From: Pseudoselenomonas ruminantium | GTDB lineage: Bacteria > Bacillota > Negativicutes > Selenomonadales > Selenomonadaceae | Assembly: GCF_900142515.1 (NCBI RefSeq) | Contig: NZ_FRBC01000027.1 | Location: 1 to 40,794, forward strand | Direction: 5' to 3' | DNA: 40,794 nucleotides | Part shown: one piece after another, positions 15,001 through 22,846 of the stretch | How positions within the stretch are numbered: the stretch's first letter is position 1 | How the letters are laid out: every line of letters begins with the position of its first letter | Position numbers and translations under genes: made by a program | The notes under the pieces: generated by a model | The model's database searches: none | What the model was told of the DNA's origin: nothing | Seen by the model: only the letters and a program-made list of their open reading frames with translations

Positions 15001-15889
15001 GACAGAACGCCAGCATCTTCGTGCCAGTCTTGAATTCGATGGTCTTGAGACCGGAACCAGCACCTTCGCCAATAAAGCCTTCGAGAATGACATTCTTCGT
15101 CTCCCCTTCCAATTCGGCGATAAGTTGACGTTCGCCCATGATACTGCGTCCAAAGATAGTATTTCCCGCTCCCTGCACTACCACAGGACGGGAAAAATCT
15201 TCCCGCTTGGGGGCCGGTGCGGATTCAGGCTTGTCATTTGCTGTCGGCTTAGGTGTTGGTGCTGCTTTGACAGGCGCTGCCACCTGAACGTCTACCTGAG
15301 ATTCAGTTGCCCGTTCCTTATGCAGCGCTGCCTGATATTCGGGCGTATCAAAACTGTCATCTACGGAGAGATTCTGCAAAACCTCGTCACTAGCTTCGCA
15401 AATCACAGGACAACGATACCCCAGCATGTCCTTGATGGCCCTGCCCATGAGTTGGGTTACAGCATGAGCCCGCATAATCTCGCCCCCCAGCTCACCGGGG
15501 ACCTTGATAATGAGTTTGCTTCCGTCAACTACATATTGTGAACGTTTCAGCAGCTGGAAAACCGTAGGATTGCCCTCGGCTACAATGGTAACCAGCTGTG
15601 GCCAGACCTTGCGGATACCATCATCGATATCAATGATATCCTGATAGAAAATAACCGCTTGCAAATTGCACTTGCTCTTGATCTGCGCAGCCGCCCGCTG
15701 CAAGAGTGCGTCCGGAATAAGCGTCTGGCTGGTCAGAGCAATTTCCCAAAGGCTGGTTTTGATGCTGACCTCCACATGACGGATTACCGCATTCTTGAGC
15801 AGTGTCTTTTCCTCATCCTGCAAGGTCATTCCCTGCACCAACTGCCAAAACATATTCTCTTGTTGCGGAACAATGCGATACTTCTGCAT
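12047..15889 (-). CDS. polC: DNA polymerase III PolC-type alpha subunit lacking the exonuclease insertion
   Basis: About 1280 residues: N-terminal domain, OB fold (TIFGRSIMGERQLIAELEGE), PHP domain (RVELHAHTTMSAMDAV, ITDHGVVQAYPDA), zinc-binding segment (CPHCQYSKF, CPVCGTP), palm with the catalytic aspartates (VPDIDLNFSGTYQ), and C-terminal helix-hairpin-helix (GISKTNIEILRDHGCL). It replicates the chromosome. In PolC of bacilli a DnaQ-like exonuclease with a DxETTG motif interrupts the PHP domain after the YGVE segment; here KVIYGMEGYLTGDD passes directly to RANHIIFLAKNPNGLRNLYQ, so proofreading is absent from this chain and the protein is shorter than the usual 1,430-1,450 residues. The ATG at 15889 lies 13 bases from AAGGAG; the ATG at 15901 is only one base from it. 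Confidence 0.93.
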   Translation of the reverse strand: MQKYRIVPQQENMFWQLVQGMTLQDEEKTLLKNAVIRHVEVSIKTSLWEIALTSQTLIPDALLQRAAAQIKSKCNLQAVIFYQDIIDIDDGIRKVWPQLVTIVAEGNPTVFQLLKRSQYVVDGSKLIIKVPGELGGEIMRAHAVTQLMGRAIKDMLGYRCPVICEASDEVLQNLSVDDSFDTPEYQAALHKERATESQVDVQVAAPVKAAPTPKPTANDKPESAPAPKREDFSRPVVVQGAGNTIFGRSIMGERQLIAELEGETKNVILEGFIGEGAGSGLKTIEFKTGTKMLAFCLSDESDGIACKKFFKSGKGRNGQEEDFDEIMGKLKEGMAVRIKGSVRFDTYMNEYVVFVDSLAKKEIKKREDNAEVKRVELHAHTTMSAMDAVVSVKDLIKTADSWGWPAIAITDHGVVQAYPDAAKAAEKLKIKVIYGMEGYLTGDDFEQKRANHIIFLAKNPNGLRNLYQLVSLSHVKYFHRQPRLPKKIVEEYRDGIIIGSACEAGELIRAIVEGQNDEQLIEIASFYDYLEIQPIHNNDFLKRSDKFPDINTDEDLIRINLKVAELAKKLGKMLVATCDVHFLNPEDYIYRAILMKGKGFDDADMQPPLYLRTTEEMLAEFEYLGPEAAYEAVVTNPRKINDMIEKFKPIPDDLYSPMIPGADDEIESMSYNRAKSMYGENLPKIVEDRLQQELKPIIGHGFSVLYLISQRLVKKSNDDGYLVGSRGSVGSSFIATMTGITEVNPLPPHWRCPHCQYSKFITDGSYGCGYDLPDMECPVCGTPLIKDGHDIPFAVFLGFDGDKVPDIDLNFSGTYQPVAHKYTEILFGKDNVYRAGSIQTVADKTAFGYVKKYFEEKGIKKHISYIDRLAHGCMGVKSTTGQHPAGIMVVPRDMDVHFFTPIQHPANDMNCGTITTHFDYHSISSRLVKLDILGHDDPTVIKMLEDLTCRDPKTIPFDDVATMSLFNCTDALGVSPEELGATSGTFGIPEFRTPFTRQMIDDTNPDVFSDLVRISGFSHGTDVWLGNAQDLIRSGQCTIKNAISARDDIMMYLIHHGIDPLLSFKTMEKVRKGKGIDPEVVKKLQDGDIPQWYIDSCQKIKYLFPRAHATAYVMMAYRIAFCKVHYPLAYYAAYFSIRADEFDANVIARGQEFVGEKIKELEEISKEKKLDAKQNATLIVLQLAWEMYLRGYDCENVDIYTSDAEKFIIHEKSLLPPLASLSGMGIKASQSIVEARKDGIFTSIEDLRRRTGISKTNIEILRDHGCLNGMGETDQIALFC

Positions 15890-15934
15890 ACGAACAAACA
15901 TACTCCTTACAGTCAGCTTTCTACTTAATTTGTT

Positions 15935-16088
15935 AGCCTGACAGGCTCCCCACTTTTGTGGAAGCCATGAAAATCGTGCTATATCGTCGCTCAACGCTCA
16001 AGAATGAGCGTTGGCTGACGTAAATCCCGTGATGGGATTTCACCGCGTTTTCTTTTGGGTGCTTTTCTTTACGCCAAAGAAAAGCACC
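15935..16088. repeat. Cluster of intergenic palindromes upstream of polC
   Basis: Five hairpins follow each other: AGCCTG/CAGGCT (15935-15947), GGCT..CCAC/GTGG..GCC (15944-15966), CAACGCTC/GAGCGTTG (15992-16013), AAATCCC/GGGATTT (16022-16040) and the 13-base GGTGCTTTTCTTT/AAAGAAAAGCACC (16058-16088). The last is perfect but has no T-run on either strand, so it is not a standard terminator. The arrangement resembles a composite repetitive intergenic element; genome-wide copies cannot be checked here. It forms the leader between slt and polC. Confidence 0.5.
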
Positions 16089-16099
16089 AGAACACTTAC

Positions 16100-16711
16100 T
16101 TATTCTGGATACAACTCTTTATACTTCTTGCGGTCGCCGATAACCTGTCTTACATAATCCCGTGTTTCCTTGAAGGGAATGGCATCAATATCATGGAACT
16201 CATAATTCCAGTCATTCTCTTCCATCCACGATTTGACATTGCCGCGTCCGGCATTATAAGCTGCCAGTGCCAGAACATCATTGCCTTTGAATTCCTTCTG
16301 CAATTCGGCCAGATACCAGGTTCCATAGCGGATGTTGCGATCCGGTTCGTGGAGGTTCTCCAGATTATAGTTCTTGTCACCAAGCTGTCCCGCAATCCAT
16401 TCCGCCGTTTCCGGCATCAGCTGCATGAGCCCCACTGCCCCACGATGGGAACGAGCTGTATGCTTGAATTTGCTTTCGCTCTTGATGACGGCAGCGGTCA
16501 GGTTGCTGTCCACATGATAAACCTCCGCATATTTCATCACCGTATCATGATAAGGGTACACATAAAAATATTTGCGTTGTACGGGTTCGAACTGCAACAC
16601 AAAGAATGCGCTCAAACTCACAAGAAAAATAAATAAAGCAACGCAAAAGCAGGTAGCCATGCGTCGCTGAATACGCCGATTCTGCTGGACCCTGTCACGA
16701 AATCCCTGCAT
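16100..16711 (-). CDS. Lytic transglycosylase (SLT domain), membrane-anchored
   Basis: From the ATG at 16711 (ribosome site GGAG, 7-base spacing) the protein has 203 residues: a basic N-terminus, one membrane segment (MATCFCVALFIFLVSLSAFF) and a periplasmic goose-type lysozyme fold. Motifs are the catalytic Glu in AAVIKSESKFKHTA, the GAVGLMQLMPETA segment and LALAAYNAGRGNV, all typical of family 1 lytic transglycosylases that cut peptidoglycan with formation of 1,6-anhydro-MurNAc. The gene overlaps the end of coaE by 17 bases, so it is translationally coupled to the polA-mutM-coaE genes. No lipobox is seen; it should be anchored by its N-terminal helix. Confidence 0.9.
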   Translation of the reverse strand: MQGFRDRVQQNRRIQRRMATCFCVALFIFLVSLSAFFVLQFEPVQRKYFYVYPYHDTVMKYAEVYHVDSNLTAAVIKSESKFKHTARSHRGAVGLMQLMPETAEWIAGQLGDKNYNLENLHEPDRNIRYGTWYLAELQKEFKGNDVLALAAYNAGRGNVKSWMEENDWNYEFHDIDAIPFKETRDYVRQVIGDRKKYKELYPE

Positions 16712-17303
16712 GGGTCCACTCCTTCCAAAGTTTTTCAGCCTGGGCAAAACTTTCTTCCAGGCTGCCATTATTATCAATAAAGGTGTCTGCCCGTTGCTTT
16801 TTCTCTGCCAGCGGCATCTGGGCAGCAATGCGCCCCCTGGCCTCGGCCTCCGTGTAGCCATTACGCTGCATCAGACGCTCCAGCTGAGTAGCCTCATCCA
16901 CAAACACCAAACAATTCTCTTCTGTCATTTTATCCCATCCGGCTTCAAAGAGCAATGGCACATCGAGGATAATGACCGGAAAATTTTTTCGCTGCATGCA
17001 CTCGATTTGCTGATGCATCACATGTGCCAGGATTGGATGACTATGGTCATTGAGCCATTGGCGCTCTTTCTCATCAGTAAAGACCTTCCGTCCGATAGCC
17101 TGTCGGTCAAGAGTACCATCGGGCTGGATGATATCCTCGCCAAAATGCTGCACATAAATCTTATAAAGCACCCGCCGCGGTTTAGACAGATGATGGGCTA
17201 TAGCATCCACATTGAGGACAGCTGCGCCCTTATCGCGGAAGAACTTGGCCATGGTGCTTTTGCCACTGGCAATACCGCCGGTAAGACCGATAATCCTTGC
17301 CAT
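16695..17303 (-). CDS. coaE: Dephospho-CoA kinase
   Basis: The 202-residue protein begins MARIIGLTGGIASGKST, with the P-loop at residues 8-16, and contains the CoaE lid and acceptor segments (AIAHHLSKPRR, VPLLFEAGWDKM, RNGYTEAEARGRIAAQMPL). It phosphorylates dephospho-CoA in the last step of coenzyme A synthesis. The start ATG at 17303 overlaps the mutM stop (TGATG) and sits after GGAGGAG inside the last mutM codons. Gene order polA-mutM-coaE is common in Firmicutes and supports the assignment. Confidence 0.95.
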   Translation of the reverse strand: MARIIGLTGGIASGKSTMAKFFRDKGAAVLNVDAIAHHLSKPRRVLYKIYVQHFGEDIIQPDGTLDRQAIGRKVFTDEKERQWLNDHSHPILAHVMHQQIECMQRKNFPVIILDVPLLFEAGWDKMTEENCLVFVDEATQLERLMQRNGYTEAEARGRIAAQMPLAEKKQRADTFIDNNGSLEESFAQAEKLWKEWTHAGIS

Positions 17304-18133
17304 CAACACTCCTCCTGACAATGGGGACAAAAATGTGTTCCCCTGCCGCCAACGGTTATGCGTTCAATCGGCGTATGACAATTACGGCACGGCTCTCCCT
17401 TGCGCCCATAAACGTAAAGATGCTCCTGATGGCTGCCCTTGCCACCTTCTCCATTTTGATAATCACGGAAGGTTGTACCGCCATCTTCGATACCTGCGGC
17501 AATCACCTGATTGACACTTTCCCATAGCCGCCTGCATTCCTCTGCTGACAGGGATTTAGATTGCCTCAGCGGGTGAATCCCTGCCAAGAACAGTGCTTCA
17601 TCCGCATAAATATTGCCGATGCCGCCAATATATTTCTGATTGAGCAGAAAAGATTTGATGGCTGTTTTGCGCTGGCTTGCCGCCTGCACCAGATATGCTG
17701 GCGTAAATTCTGGTGACAATGGCTCCGGTCCCATCTCGGCCAAGCCTTTCAACATCGCCCGTTCCTGGGGCTTGAGCCCATGGATGGTCCCCAATGTGCG
17801 GGTATCACCATAGACGAGAGCAGCCCCATTCTGCAGCTGGAAGATGACGCGGGCATGTTCGTCAGCAGTTTTCCCCGTAGGCTCATAGACCAATCGGCCA
17901 GTCATGCGCAGATGAAAGACGACTTCATTATTGTTATCCAGTTCCATCAAGAGGTACTTGCCACGGCGGGCTATCATCCTGATGGTCCGGCCAGTGACAA
18001 GGGCTCGGAATCCCTCCGTATCCGGCCATTTGATCATGCGCGGCAGACGGATATCCAAGTCCATGATTTTTTTCCCCGCCACCTGTGTATCCAGATAGCG
18101 ACGGATGATTTCTACTTCCGGCATTTCCGGCAT
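17303..18133 (-). CDS. mutM: Formamidopyrimidine-DNA glycosylase
   Basis: From the ATG at 18133 the protein starts MPEMPEVEIIRRYLD; Pro2 is the Schiff-base nucleophile after Met removal, with Glu3 beside it. The helix-two-turn-helix segment (LLNQKYIGGIGNIYADEALF) and the C-terminal zinc finger (CRNCHTPIERI to HFCPHCQEEC) are complete. It excises 8-oxoguanine and formamidopyrimidines. The start lies directly after the polA stop codon and its own stop overlaps coaE, so it is in the middle of one operon. An upstream in-frame start at 18166 would overlap polA and lose the Pro2 position. Confidence 0.95.
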   Translation of the reverse strand: MPEMPEVEIIRRYLDTQVAGKKIMDLDIRLPRMIKWPDTEGFRALVTGRTIRMIARRGKYLLMELDNNNEVVFHLRMTGRLVYEPTGKTADEHARVIFQLQNGAALVYGDTRTLGTIHGLKPQERAMLKGLAEMGPEPLSPEFTPAYLVQAASQRKTAIKSFLLNQKYIGGIGNIYADEALFLAGIHPLRQSKSLSAEECRRLWESVNQVIAAGIEDGGTTFRDYQNGEGGKGSHQEHLYVYGRKGEPCRNCHTPIERITVGGRGTHFCPHCQEEC

Positions 18134-18134
18134 C

Positions 18135-20744
18135 TCACTTCGCCTCCGCCCAATTCCTGCCTGCATGAATATCGATAATCAGGGGCACGGATAACGCCGT
18201 TACTTGCTCCATGGCTTCCTTGAGGATTGCCTCCACCTGTTCCCGTTCGCTATCCATCACTTCCAGCACCAATTCATCGTGAACCTGTACGAGAATGCGG
18301 CTCTTGACCTGCGCTTCCTGCAGCCTGCTATACACAGAAATCATGGCCAGCTTGATGATATCCGCAGCTGCCCCCTGAATAGGTGTGTTCATAGCCATTC
18401 TTTCCGCTAAGGATCGCTGCATAAAGTTGCGGCTGTTGATGGTTGGCAAATCCCGGCGCCGGCCAAAGATTGTTGACACATAGCCATTTGCATGAGCCTT
18501 TTCTACTGTATCATCGATAAACTTCTTGACGCCGGTATAGCGGGCAAAGTAATTGTCAATATACTGTTTGGCATCCTTTTTGGCAATGTGCAGATCCTTG
18601 GCCAGACCAAAGTCACTGATGCCATAGACTATGCCAAAGTTGACTGCTTTGGCATGGCTGCGCTGCTGACTGGTCACTTCGTCCAAGGGTACATTGAAGA
18701 CCTCCGAAGCAGTACGGGCATGGATATCCTGATTCTGCTGGAACGCATCCATGAAGCGTTCGTCCTGGGACACATGGGCCAAAATCCGCAGTTCAATCTG
18801 GGAATAGTCAGCCGATAACAAGCAATCATAACCTTTACCCGGTTCAAAGAGCGCCCGGATTGCCTTGCCTTCCTCCGTGCGCACAGGAATGTTCTGCAGG
18901 TTCGGATCGGAACTTGAAAGTCTGCCCGTAGCCGTCACAGTCTGATTGAAGGTAGTATAGATACGCCCCTCCTTGCCAATCAATTCCCGCAGGCCATCGA
19001 TATAAGTGGATTTCAGTTTGCTCAGAGTGCGGTAATGCAGGACCTGCTCCACGATCGGGTGTTTGTCCCGCAAGGTTTCCAGCACTTCCGCATTGGTGGA
19101 GTACCCGGTCTTGGTCTTTTTCACAGGCGGCAATCCCAGACGCTCAAACAAGACTTCACCTAACTGCTTGGGCGAATTGATATTGAACTCTGTTCCCGCC
19201 AATACATAGATATCTGCCTGCAGAGCATTCAGCCGATATTCCAGCTCACTGCCTTTTTTATCCAGTTCATCCCGATTGATATAGATACCATTCTGTTCAA
19301 TGGCTGCCAGCACTTCCACCAGGGGCAGTTCGATTTCCCGGTAAAGCTTTCCCAGCTGCAATTCACTTAATTTAGCCTTCAGGATGGGCTGCAGCTGGGC
19401 CAGCACATGCGCCTGCCAGGCCGCTTCCTCCTGTTCGTCAGCAAAGTCAGCCGGCTTCGTTTCCTGCGGCAGATACTCCGCTGCCAGGCGTTCCATTTCG
19501 TATTTGCTGGCTTCAGGATTCAACAGATACGCAGCCAATTCCACATCAAAATAACAATCGGCCGGAGTGAAACCTGCCTGATAGTAAGCCTTGAGATTAT
19601 AGACGGCTGTATTTTTTTGCGCACAAATCTCTTTGACCATTGTCAGATCCTCATCGGTATCCACCAGGATCATGTTCTGTGCAGGCAACGTACAGATGAG
19701 TAAAGCCTGTGTCCGGGCAAACGGCTTCTCCTGAGAAAACAGGCCACTGACAGCCAGGCTGTCAGCAGTGGTCAATTCCTTCTGCAAATCCTGTCCCTGC
19801 AGCCGCGTATAGTGCAAGTCCGCCACAACAGTTTCCGGCATGAAGAATTCCAACACGGGATTGTCGTCGCCCTCACCATAGAGCTTGGTAAAGTTCTTCC
19901 AGACAGCCTTCAACTCATAAGCATCACAGAACGCACGCATCTTTTCATGGTCAGGACTGATGGCATAGCTTTCCCACTCCAGTTCCATATCCGGCACATT
20001 GCATTCGATAGTGGCCAGTTCCTTGGAAAGCACGGCCTGTTCCTGATTGTTAACCAGATTCTCCTTGAGCTTCTTGCCAGAGACTTCATCAATGTGCTCA
20101 TAAACACCTTCCAAAGAACCATAGGCAATCAGGAGTTTTCCGGCAGTCTTCGGCCCTACATTGGGTACACCGGGAATATTATCCGAGGTATCCCCCATCA
20201 ATCCTTTGTAATCGATAAGTTTGATGGGCTCAAAGCCATACTCTTCTTTAAAGGTTGCTTCATCATATTCCTTGATATTGGTTATGCCCTTCTTGGTCAG
20301 CAGGACCTTCAGATTAGGCCGTACCAACTGCAGGGCATCCTTATCCCCTGTCACTACCAAAACATCATGACCTGCTCCTGCCGCTTTTGTCGCTAAGGTA
20401 CCGATGATATCATCAGCCTCATAGCGTTCCTTTTCGATAAATGAGATACCAAAAGCTGCTGCAAATTCATGCAGCAGCGGAATCTGGGCGAGGAGCTCTT
20501 CCGGTGTTTTGTCTCGGGTTCCCTTGTAATCAGCATACCGTTCCGTACGGAAGGTCTTTCTGCCCTTGTCGAAGGCAATGACCAGTTTATCCGGCTTCAG
20601 CTCTCCCAATAACTTCGTGAGCATATTGGAAAAGCCAAAGATAGCATTGGTATGATGACCCTGGGAATCCATCAAGTCAGGCAGCGCATAAAAAGCACGA
20701 TACATAAGGCTGCTGCCATCCAAAATCACAAAACGCTGGCTCAA
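18135..20744 (-). CDS. polA: DNA polymerase I
   Basis: The 869-residue protein has a 5'-nuclease domain (LDGSSLMYRAFYALP, YKGLMGDTSDNIPGVP), a degenerate 3'-5' exonuclease domain, and a complete polymerase domain with motif A DYSQIELRILAHVSQDE, motif B RSHAKAVNFGIVYG and motif C QVHDELVLEV. In the exonuclease-like part the DxE motif is replaced by SLAVSGLF, so proofreading should be lost, as known for the Bacillus and Thermus enzymes. It fills gaps in repair and replaces RNA primers. The start is TTG at 20744, chosen because GGAGG lies 7 bases upstream; no in-frame ATG is nearby. It follows the L,D-transpeptidase gene by 30 bases and leads mutM-coaE-slt. Confidence 0.95.
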   Translation of the reverse strand: MSQRFVILDGSSLMYRAFYALPDLMDSQGHHTNAIFGFSNMLTKLLGELKPDKLVIAFDKGRKTFRTERYADYKGTRDKTPEELLAQIPLLHEFAAAFGISFIEKERYEADDIIGTLATKAAGAGHDVLVVTGDKDALQLVRPNLKVLLTKKGITNIKEYDEATFKEEYGFEPIKLIDYKGLMGDTSDNIPGVPNVGPKTAGKLLIAYGSLEGVYEHIDEVSGKKLKENLVNNQEQAVLSKELATIECNVPDMELEWESYAISPDHEKMRAFCDAYELKAVWKNFTKLYGEGDDNPVLEFFMPETVVADLHYTRLQGQDLQKELTTADSLAVSGLFSQEKPFARTQALLICTLPAQNMILVDTDEDLTMVKEICAQKNTAVYNLKAYYQAGFTPADCYFDVELAAYLLNPEASKYEMERLAAEYLPQETKPADFADEQEEAAWQAHVLAQLQPILKAKLSELQLGKLYREIELPLVEVLAAIEQNGIYINRDELDKKGSELEYRLNALQADIYVLAGTEFNINSPKQLGEVLFERLGLPPVKKTKTGYSTNAEVLETLRDKHPIVEQVLHYRTLSKLKSTYIDGLRELIGKEGRIYTTFNQTVTATGRLSSSDPNLQNIPVRTEEGKAIRALFEPGKGYDCLLSADYSQIELRILAHVSQDERFMDAFQQNQDIHARTASEVFNVPLDEVTSQQRSHAKAVNFGIVYGISDFGLAKDLHIAKKDAKQYIDNYFARYTGVKKFIDDTVEKAHANGYVSTIFGRRRDLPTINSRNFMQRSLAERMAMNTPIQGAAADIIKLAMISVYSRLQEAQVKSRILVQVHDELVLEVMDSEREQVEAILKEAMEQVTALSVPLIIDIHAGRNWAEAK

Positions 20745-20774
20745 GCGAATTCCTCCTTATTCGAATGTCATACT

Positions 20775-22052
20775 TTACTTCGTCTTATCTGTGTCGTTGT
20801 TGGTTGTATTGTCTTTATCCGGAAGTGCACTGTTAACAGCAGGTGCAGCATCATGATCTACCGGTTTGGCAATATCAACGGGTTGATTCTGTACCGGTGC
20901 AACCTTCTTTTCAGCTGCTACAGACTTCATCACAAAATTGGTATGTTCTACAGCACCTGCAAGATTAAACAGCGTACGAGTATCTGCTGCCTTACAATAG
21001 AGCACATCTTTTTTGTCCAGCCCCGCAGCAGTCCCCAACGTACTAATGAGTTTCTGGCTCTTTTCGTCCCAGCCCAGGTTTACATGAGCTGCGTCAGCCA
21101 AATCAATAGCCGGCAAATACATAACGCCATCCTGCTCAACTGCATTATTTTTCATTTTTACACCATTGACATACAATGGATATACCTTGGCAATATAGGT
21201 AGGCTCACCATCAGAAGCATTGATTTTTTCCTCAATGTCCTCATTGCTGACGAAGTTAGCTACACCATAGCCAGCCAGCCATTTGTTGACATCATCCGTG
21301 CTGAGTTTCTGCCAACCATAACCGTCAGGATAAATGTAGTAGACTACAGTATTATCAGCCATCTTTTCAACAACTACACGATTATACGTAATCTCTACCG
21401 GTGTACCGATCTTTACTAAATCAAAAAGTGCTTCTACATCTTTTTCATGCATACGGATACAACCGTTGGATACATAATGTCCAATAGAATCCGGGCGATT
21501 GGTTCCGTGAATCCCATAATTTCCCTGGATTTCCATCCAACGATAACCTAATGGGCAATCCGGACCGGAACCAATACTCTGACCAGATGACGGATCCGTC
21601 CAGGTAGGATTGACATCCTTGCTACGAATCTTATAATACCCTACGGGCGTCGGAGTAGATGCCTTGCCCGGACCGATGGGGTACAGACGGATCTTCTCCG
21701 TCCCCTCAAAGAGGGCCAGAGAACGAGCAGCTAAATTAATAGAAATCTTCATTTCCTGATTTTTCTTTTCTGGATCCTGTGCTGCAGGTACCTCTGGTTT
21801 ACTTTCTACAGCAGGGACATTTTGGCTGGCAGCCTGCGGAGCAGATTCCTGCGCCGGTTGTTGATTGACGGTCTCAGCGGGGACAGCACTTTCCGTTTTT
21901 ACAGGTTCTGCTGAGACAGCTGGTTCTTTAACCTGTACAGACATATCCGCAAATGTAGGCACAGAAGCTGCCGCATCGACTACCTCATAAGTACCCATAC
22001 TGCCTGTCAATAAAGCGGCACCTACCAAACCAGCACAAATATTTTTGAGCAT
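20775..22052 (-). CDS. Secreted L,D-transpeptidase (YkuD family)
   Basis: The 425-residue protein has a signal peptide (MLKNICAGLVGAALLTGSMG, cleavage near AAA), a Pro/Ala/Gln-rich low-complexity linker (residues about 40-98), and a YkuD catalytic domain with His182 in IHGTNRPDSIG and Cys198 in HYVSNGCIRM. The C-terminal part (YPLYVNGVKMKNNAVEQDGV) resembles copper-amine-oxidase-N-type repeats seen in cell-wall proteins. It would form 3-3 peptidoglycan cross-links or attach proteins to the wall. It is the first gene upstream of polA (30-base gap), with a good promoter and an adjacent palindrome. The very end is rich in Asp, Asn and Thr. Confidence 0.9.
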   Translation of the reverse strand: MLKNICAGLVGAALLTGSMGTYEVVDAAASVPTFADMSVQVKEPAVSAEPVKTESAVPAETVNQQPAQESAPQAASQNVPAVESKPEVPAAQDPEKKNQEMKISINLAARSLALFEGTEKIRLYPIGPGKASTPTPVGYYKIRSKDVNPTWTDPSSGQSIGSGPDCPLGYRWMEIQGNYGIHGTNRPDSIGHYVSNGCIRMHEKDVEALFDLVKIGTPVEITYNRVVVEKMADNTVVYYIYPDGYGWQKLSTDDVNKWLAGYGVANFVSNEDIEEKINASDGEPTYIAKVYPLYVNGVKMKNNAVEQDGVMYLPAIDLADAAHVNLGWDEKSQKLISTLGTAAGLDKKDVLYCKAADTRTLFNLAGAVEHTNFVMKSVAAEKKVAPVQNQPVDIAKPVDHDAAPAVNSALPDKDNTTNNDTDKTK

Positions 22053-22080
22053 ACAACAATCTCTTCTCTCTTAAGTATTT

Positions 22081-22100
22081 GACGGGTCATGTGACCTGTC
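22081..22100. promoter_or_regulatory. Operator-like palindrome in the L,D-transpeptidase leader
   Basis: GACGGGTCATGTGACCTGTC is a 20-base palindrome with one mismatched pair. It sits 9-28 bases downstream of the -10 box on the minus strand, in the region of the transcript start, so a regulator bound here would block initiation. No matching regulator is recognised in the window. Confidence 0.45.
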
Positions 22101-22108
22101 ACCCTTCT

Positions 22109-22137
22109 ATCCTACCATTTAAGAAGTTTTTTTTCAA
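22109..22137 (-). promoter_or_regulatory. Promoter of the L,D-transpeptidase/polA operon
   Basis: Read on the minus strand, TTGAAA (22137-22132) and TAGGAT (22114-22109) are separated by 17 bases. The leader to the ATG at 22052 is about 50 bases and contains a weak AGAGAAGAG ribosome site. Confidence 0.55.
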
Positions 22138-22180
22138 CACGATTTATAATGAAATATTATAAGTATACACTAGTTAAGTA

Positions 22181-22209
22181 TTGCGAAAATTCCCATTAGG
22201 GTGTAAAAT
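22181..22209 (+). promoter_or_regulatory. Promoter of the 22351 gene
   Basis: TTGCGA (22181-22186) and TAAAAT (22204-22209) lie 17 bases apart, divergent from the L,D-transpeptidase promoter. The leader of about 135 bases contains two short frames. Confidence 0.5.
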
Positions 22210-22244
22210 AGGACTATAGAACCAAATCAGCAAGAGGATTAGAA

Positions 22245-22333
22245 ATGAAAAGAACATATTTGAAGCCGTCATGACAACAGCGGTTTCAGGTGGATCTGGA
22301 ATCGATAAGAGTAAGCCGACAGGTAGTCACTGA
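22245..22333 (+). other. Two overlapping mini-frames in the leader of the 22351 gene
   Basis: An ATG at 22245 with an AGAGG site opens MKRTYLKPS and stops at 22274. Its stop overlaps a second ATG at 22271 (ATGA) that opens MTTAVSGGSGIDKSKPTGSH and stops at 22333, 17 bases before the GTG of the next gene. The chained starts and the spacing resemble leader peptides, or the two may be tiny proteins. Neither is recognised. Confidence 0.35.
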
Positions 22334-22350
22334 GAAAGAGAGGGATTACT

Positions 22351-22803
22351 GTGGAAAATTTTTATCGATGGCTGTTGTCAACTTCCTGGGCTGAGCGTCT
22401 AAGAGCCTATGCGTATATCGAGAAGGATTTGCGGCATCAGAAGCGTTGGGTAATGAATGAAGACAAATGGGAGGATATGAAAATGCTTGTGGGGCAGATC
22501 ATGTCCATCCATTTCAAAAAACACCCAGCCAAAGATGTCAAGGAATTTTCAGAACGGATAGCCAGGCTATATCAGTTATTATTGGCGCCTATGTCCGAGG
22601 AAAAAAGCCGCAACCATATGGTCAGTAAAAATCTGTTGATGGACATTTACGATGAAGATGATATTGCTGCCCGTCAAGCGATACATGCGTATTTTCATCA
22701 AAAGCGCTGTCATGAGAATCATTCGGTTTTGGATAATCTTTTTCAGTGCTATGAATATATGATGGAGCAAGCAACCAGTCGCTATTTTGCCATCATGGCA
22801 TAA
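22351..22803 (+). CDS. Conserved-looking hypothetical protein, 150 aa
   Basis: Not recognised. The protein is soluble, mostly helical and charged, starting with GTG (MENFYRWLLSTSWAERLRAY) after AGAGGG at 6-base spacing. It has several His and Cys residues (HFKKHPAKD, HQKRCHENHS) but no clear metal motif, no signal peptide and no membrane segment. It has its own promoter and a perfect terminator, so it is a monocistronic unit between the cell-wall/polA operon and the aminotransferase. A regulatory or stress role is possible, but nothing in the sequence proves one. Confidence 0.65.
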   Translation: MENFYRWLLSTSWAERLRAYAYIEKDLRHQKRWVMNEDKWEDMKMLVGQIMSIHFKKHPAKDVKEFSERIARLYQLLLAPMSEEKSRNHMVSKNLLMDIYDEDDIAARQAIHAYFHQKRCHENHSVLDNLFQCYEYMMEQATSRYFAIMA

Positions 22804-22838
22804 AAATACCAGCCTTGCCAAGCAAGGCTGGTATTTTT
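22802..22838. terminator. Bidirectional terminator between the 22351 gene and the aminotransferase
   Basis: AAAAATACCAGCCTTGC (22802-22818) pairs perfectly with GCAAGGCTGGTATTTTT (22822-22838) around a 3-base loop, giving a T-run on each strand. It serves the two convergent genes. Confidence 0.92.
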
Positions 22839-22846
22839 ATGCTGTC

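Noticed and set aside
14147-15541. A 464-codon open frame on the plus strand, antisense to polC
   Set aside because: It mirrors the polC coding frame, has no recognisable domain or ribosome site, and polC is certain; it is a shadow.
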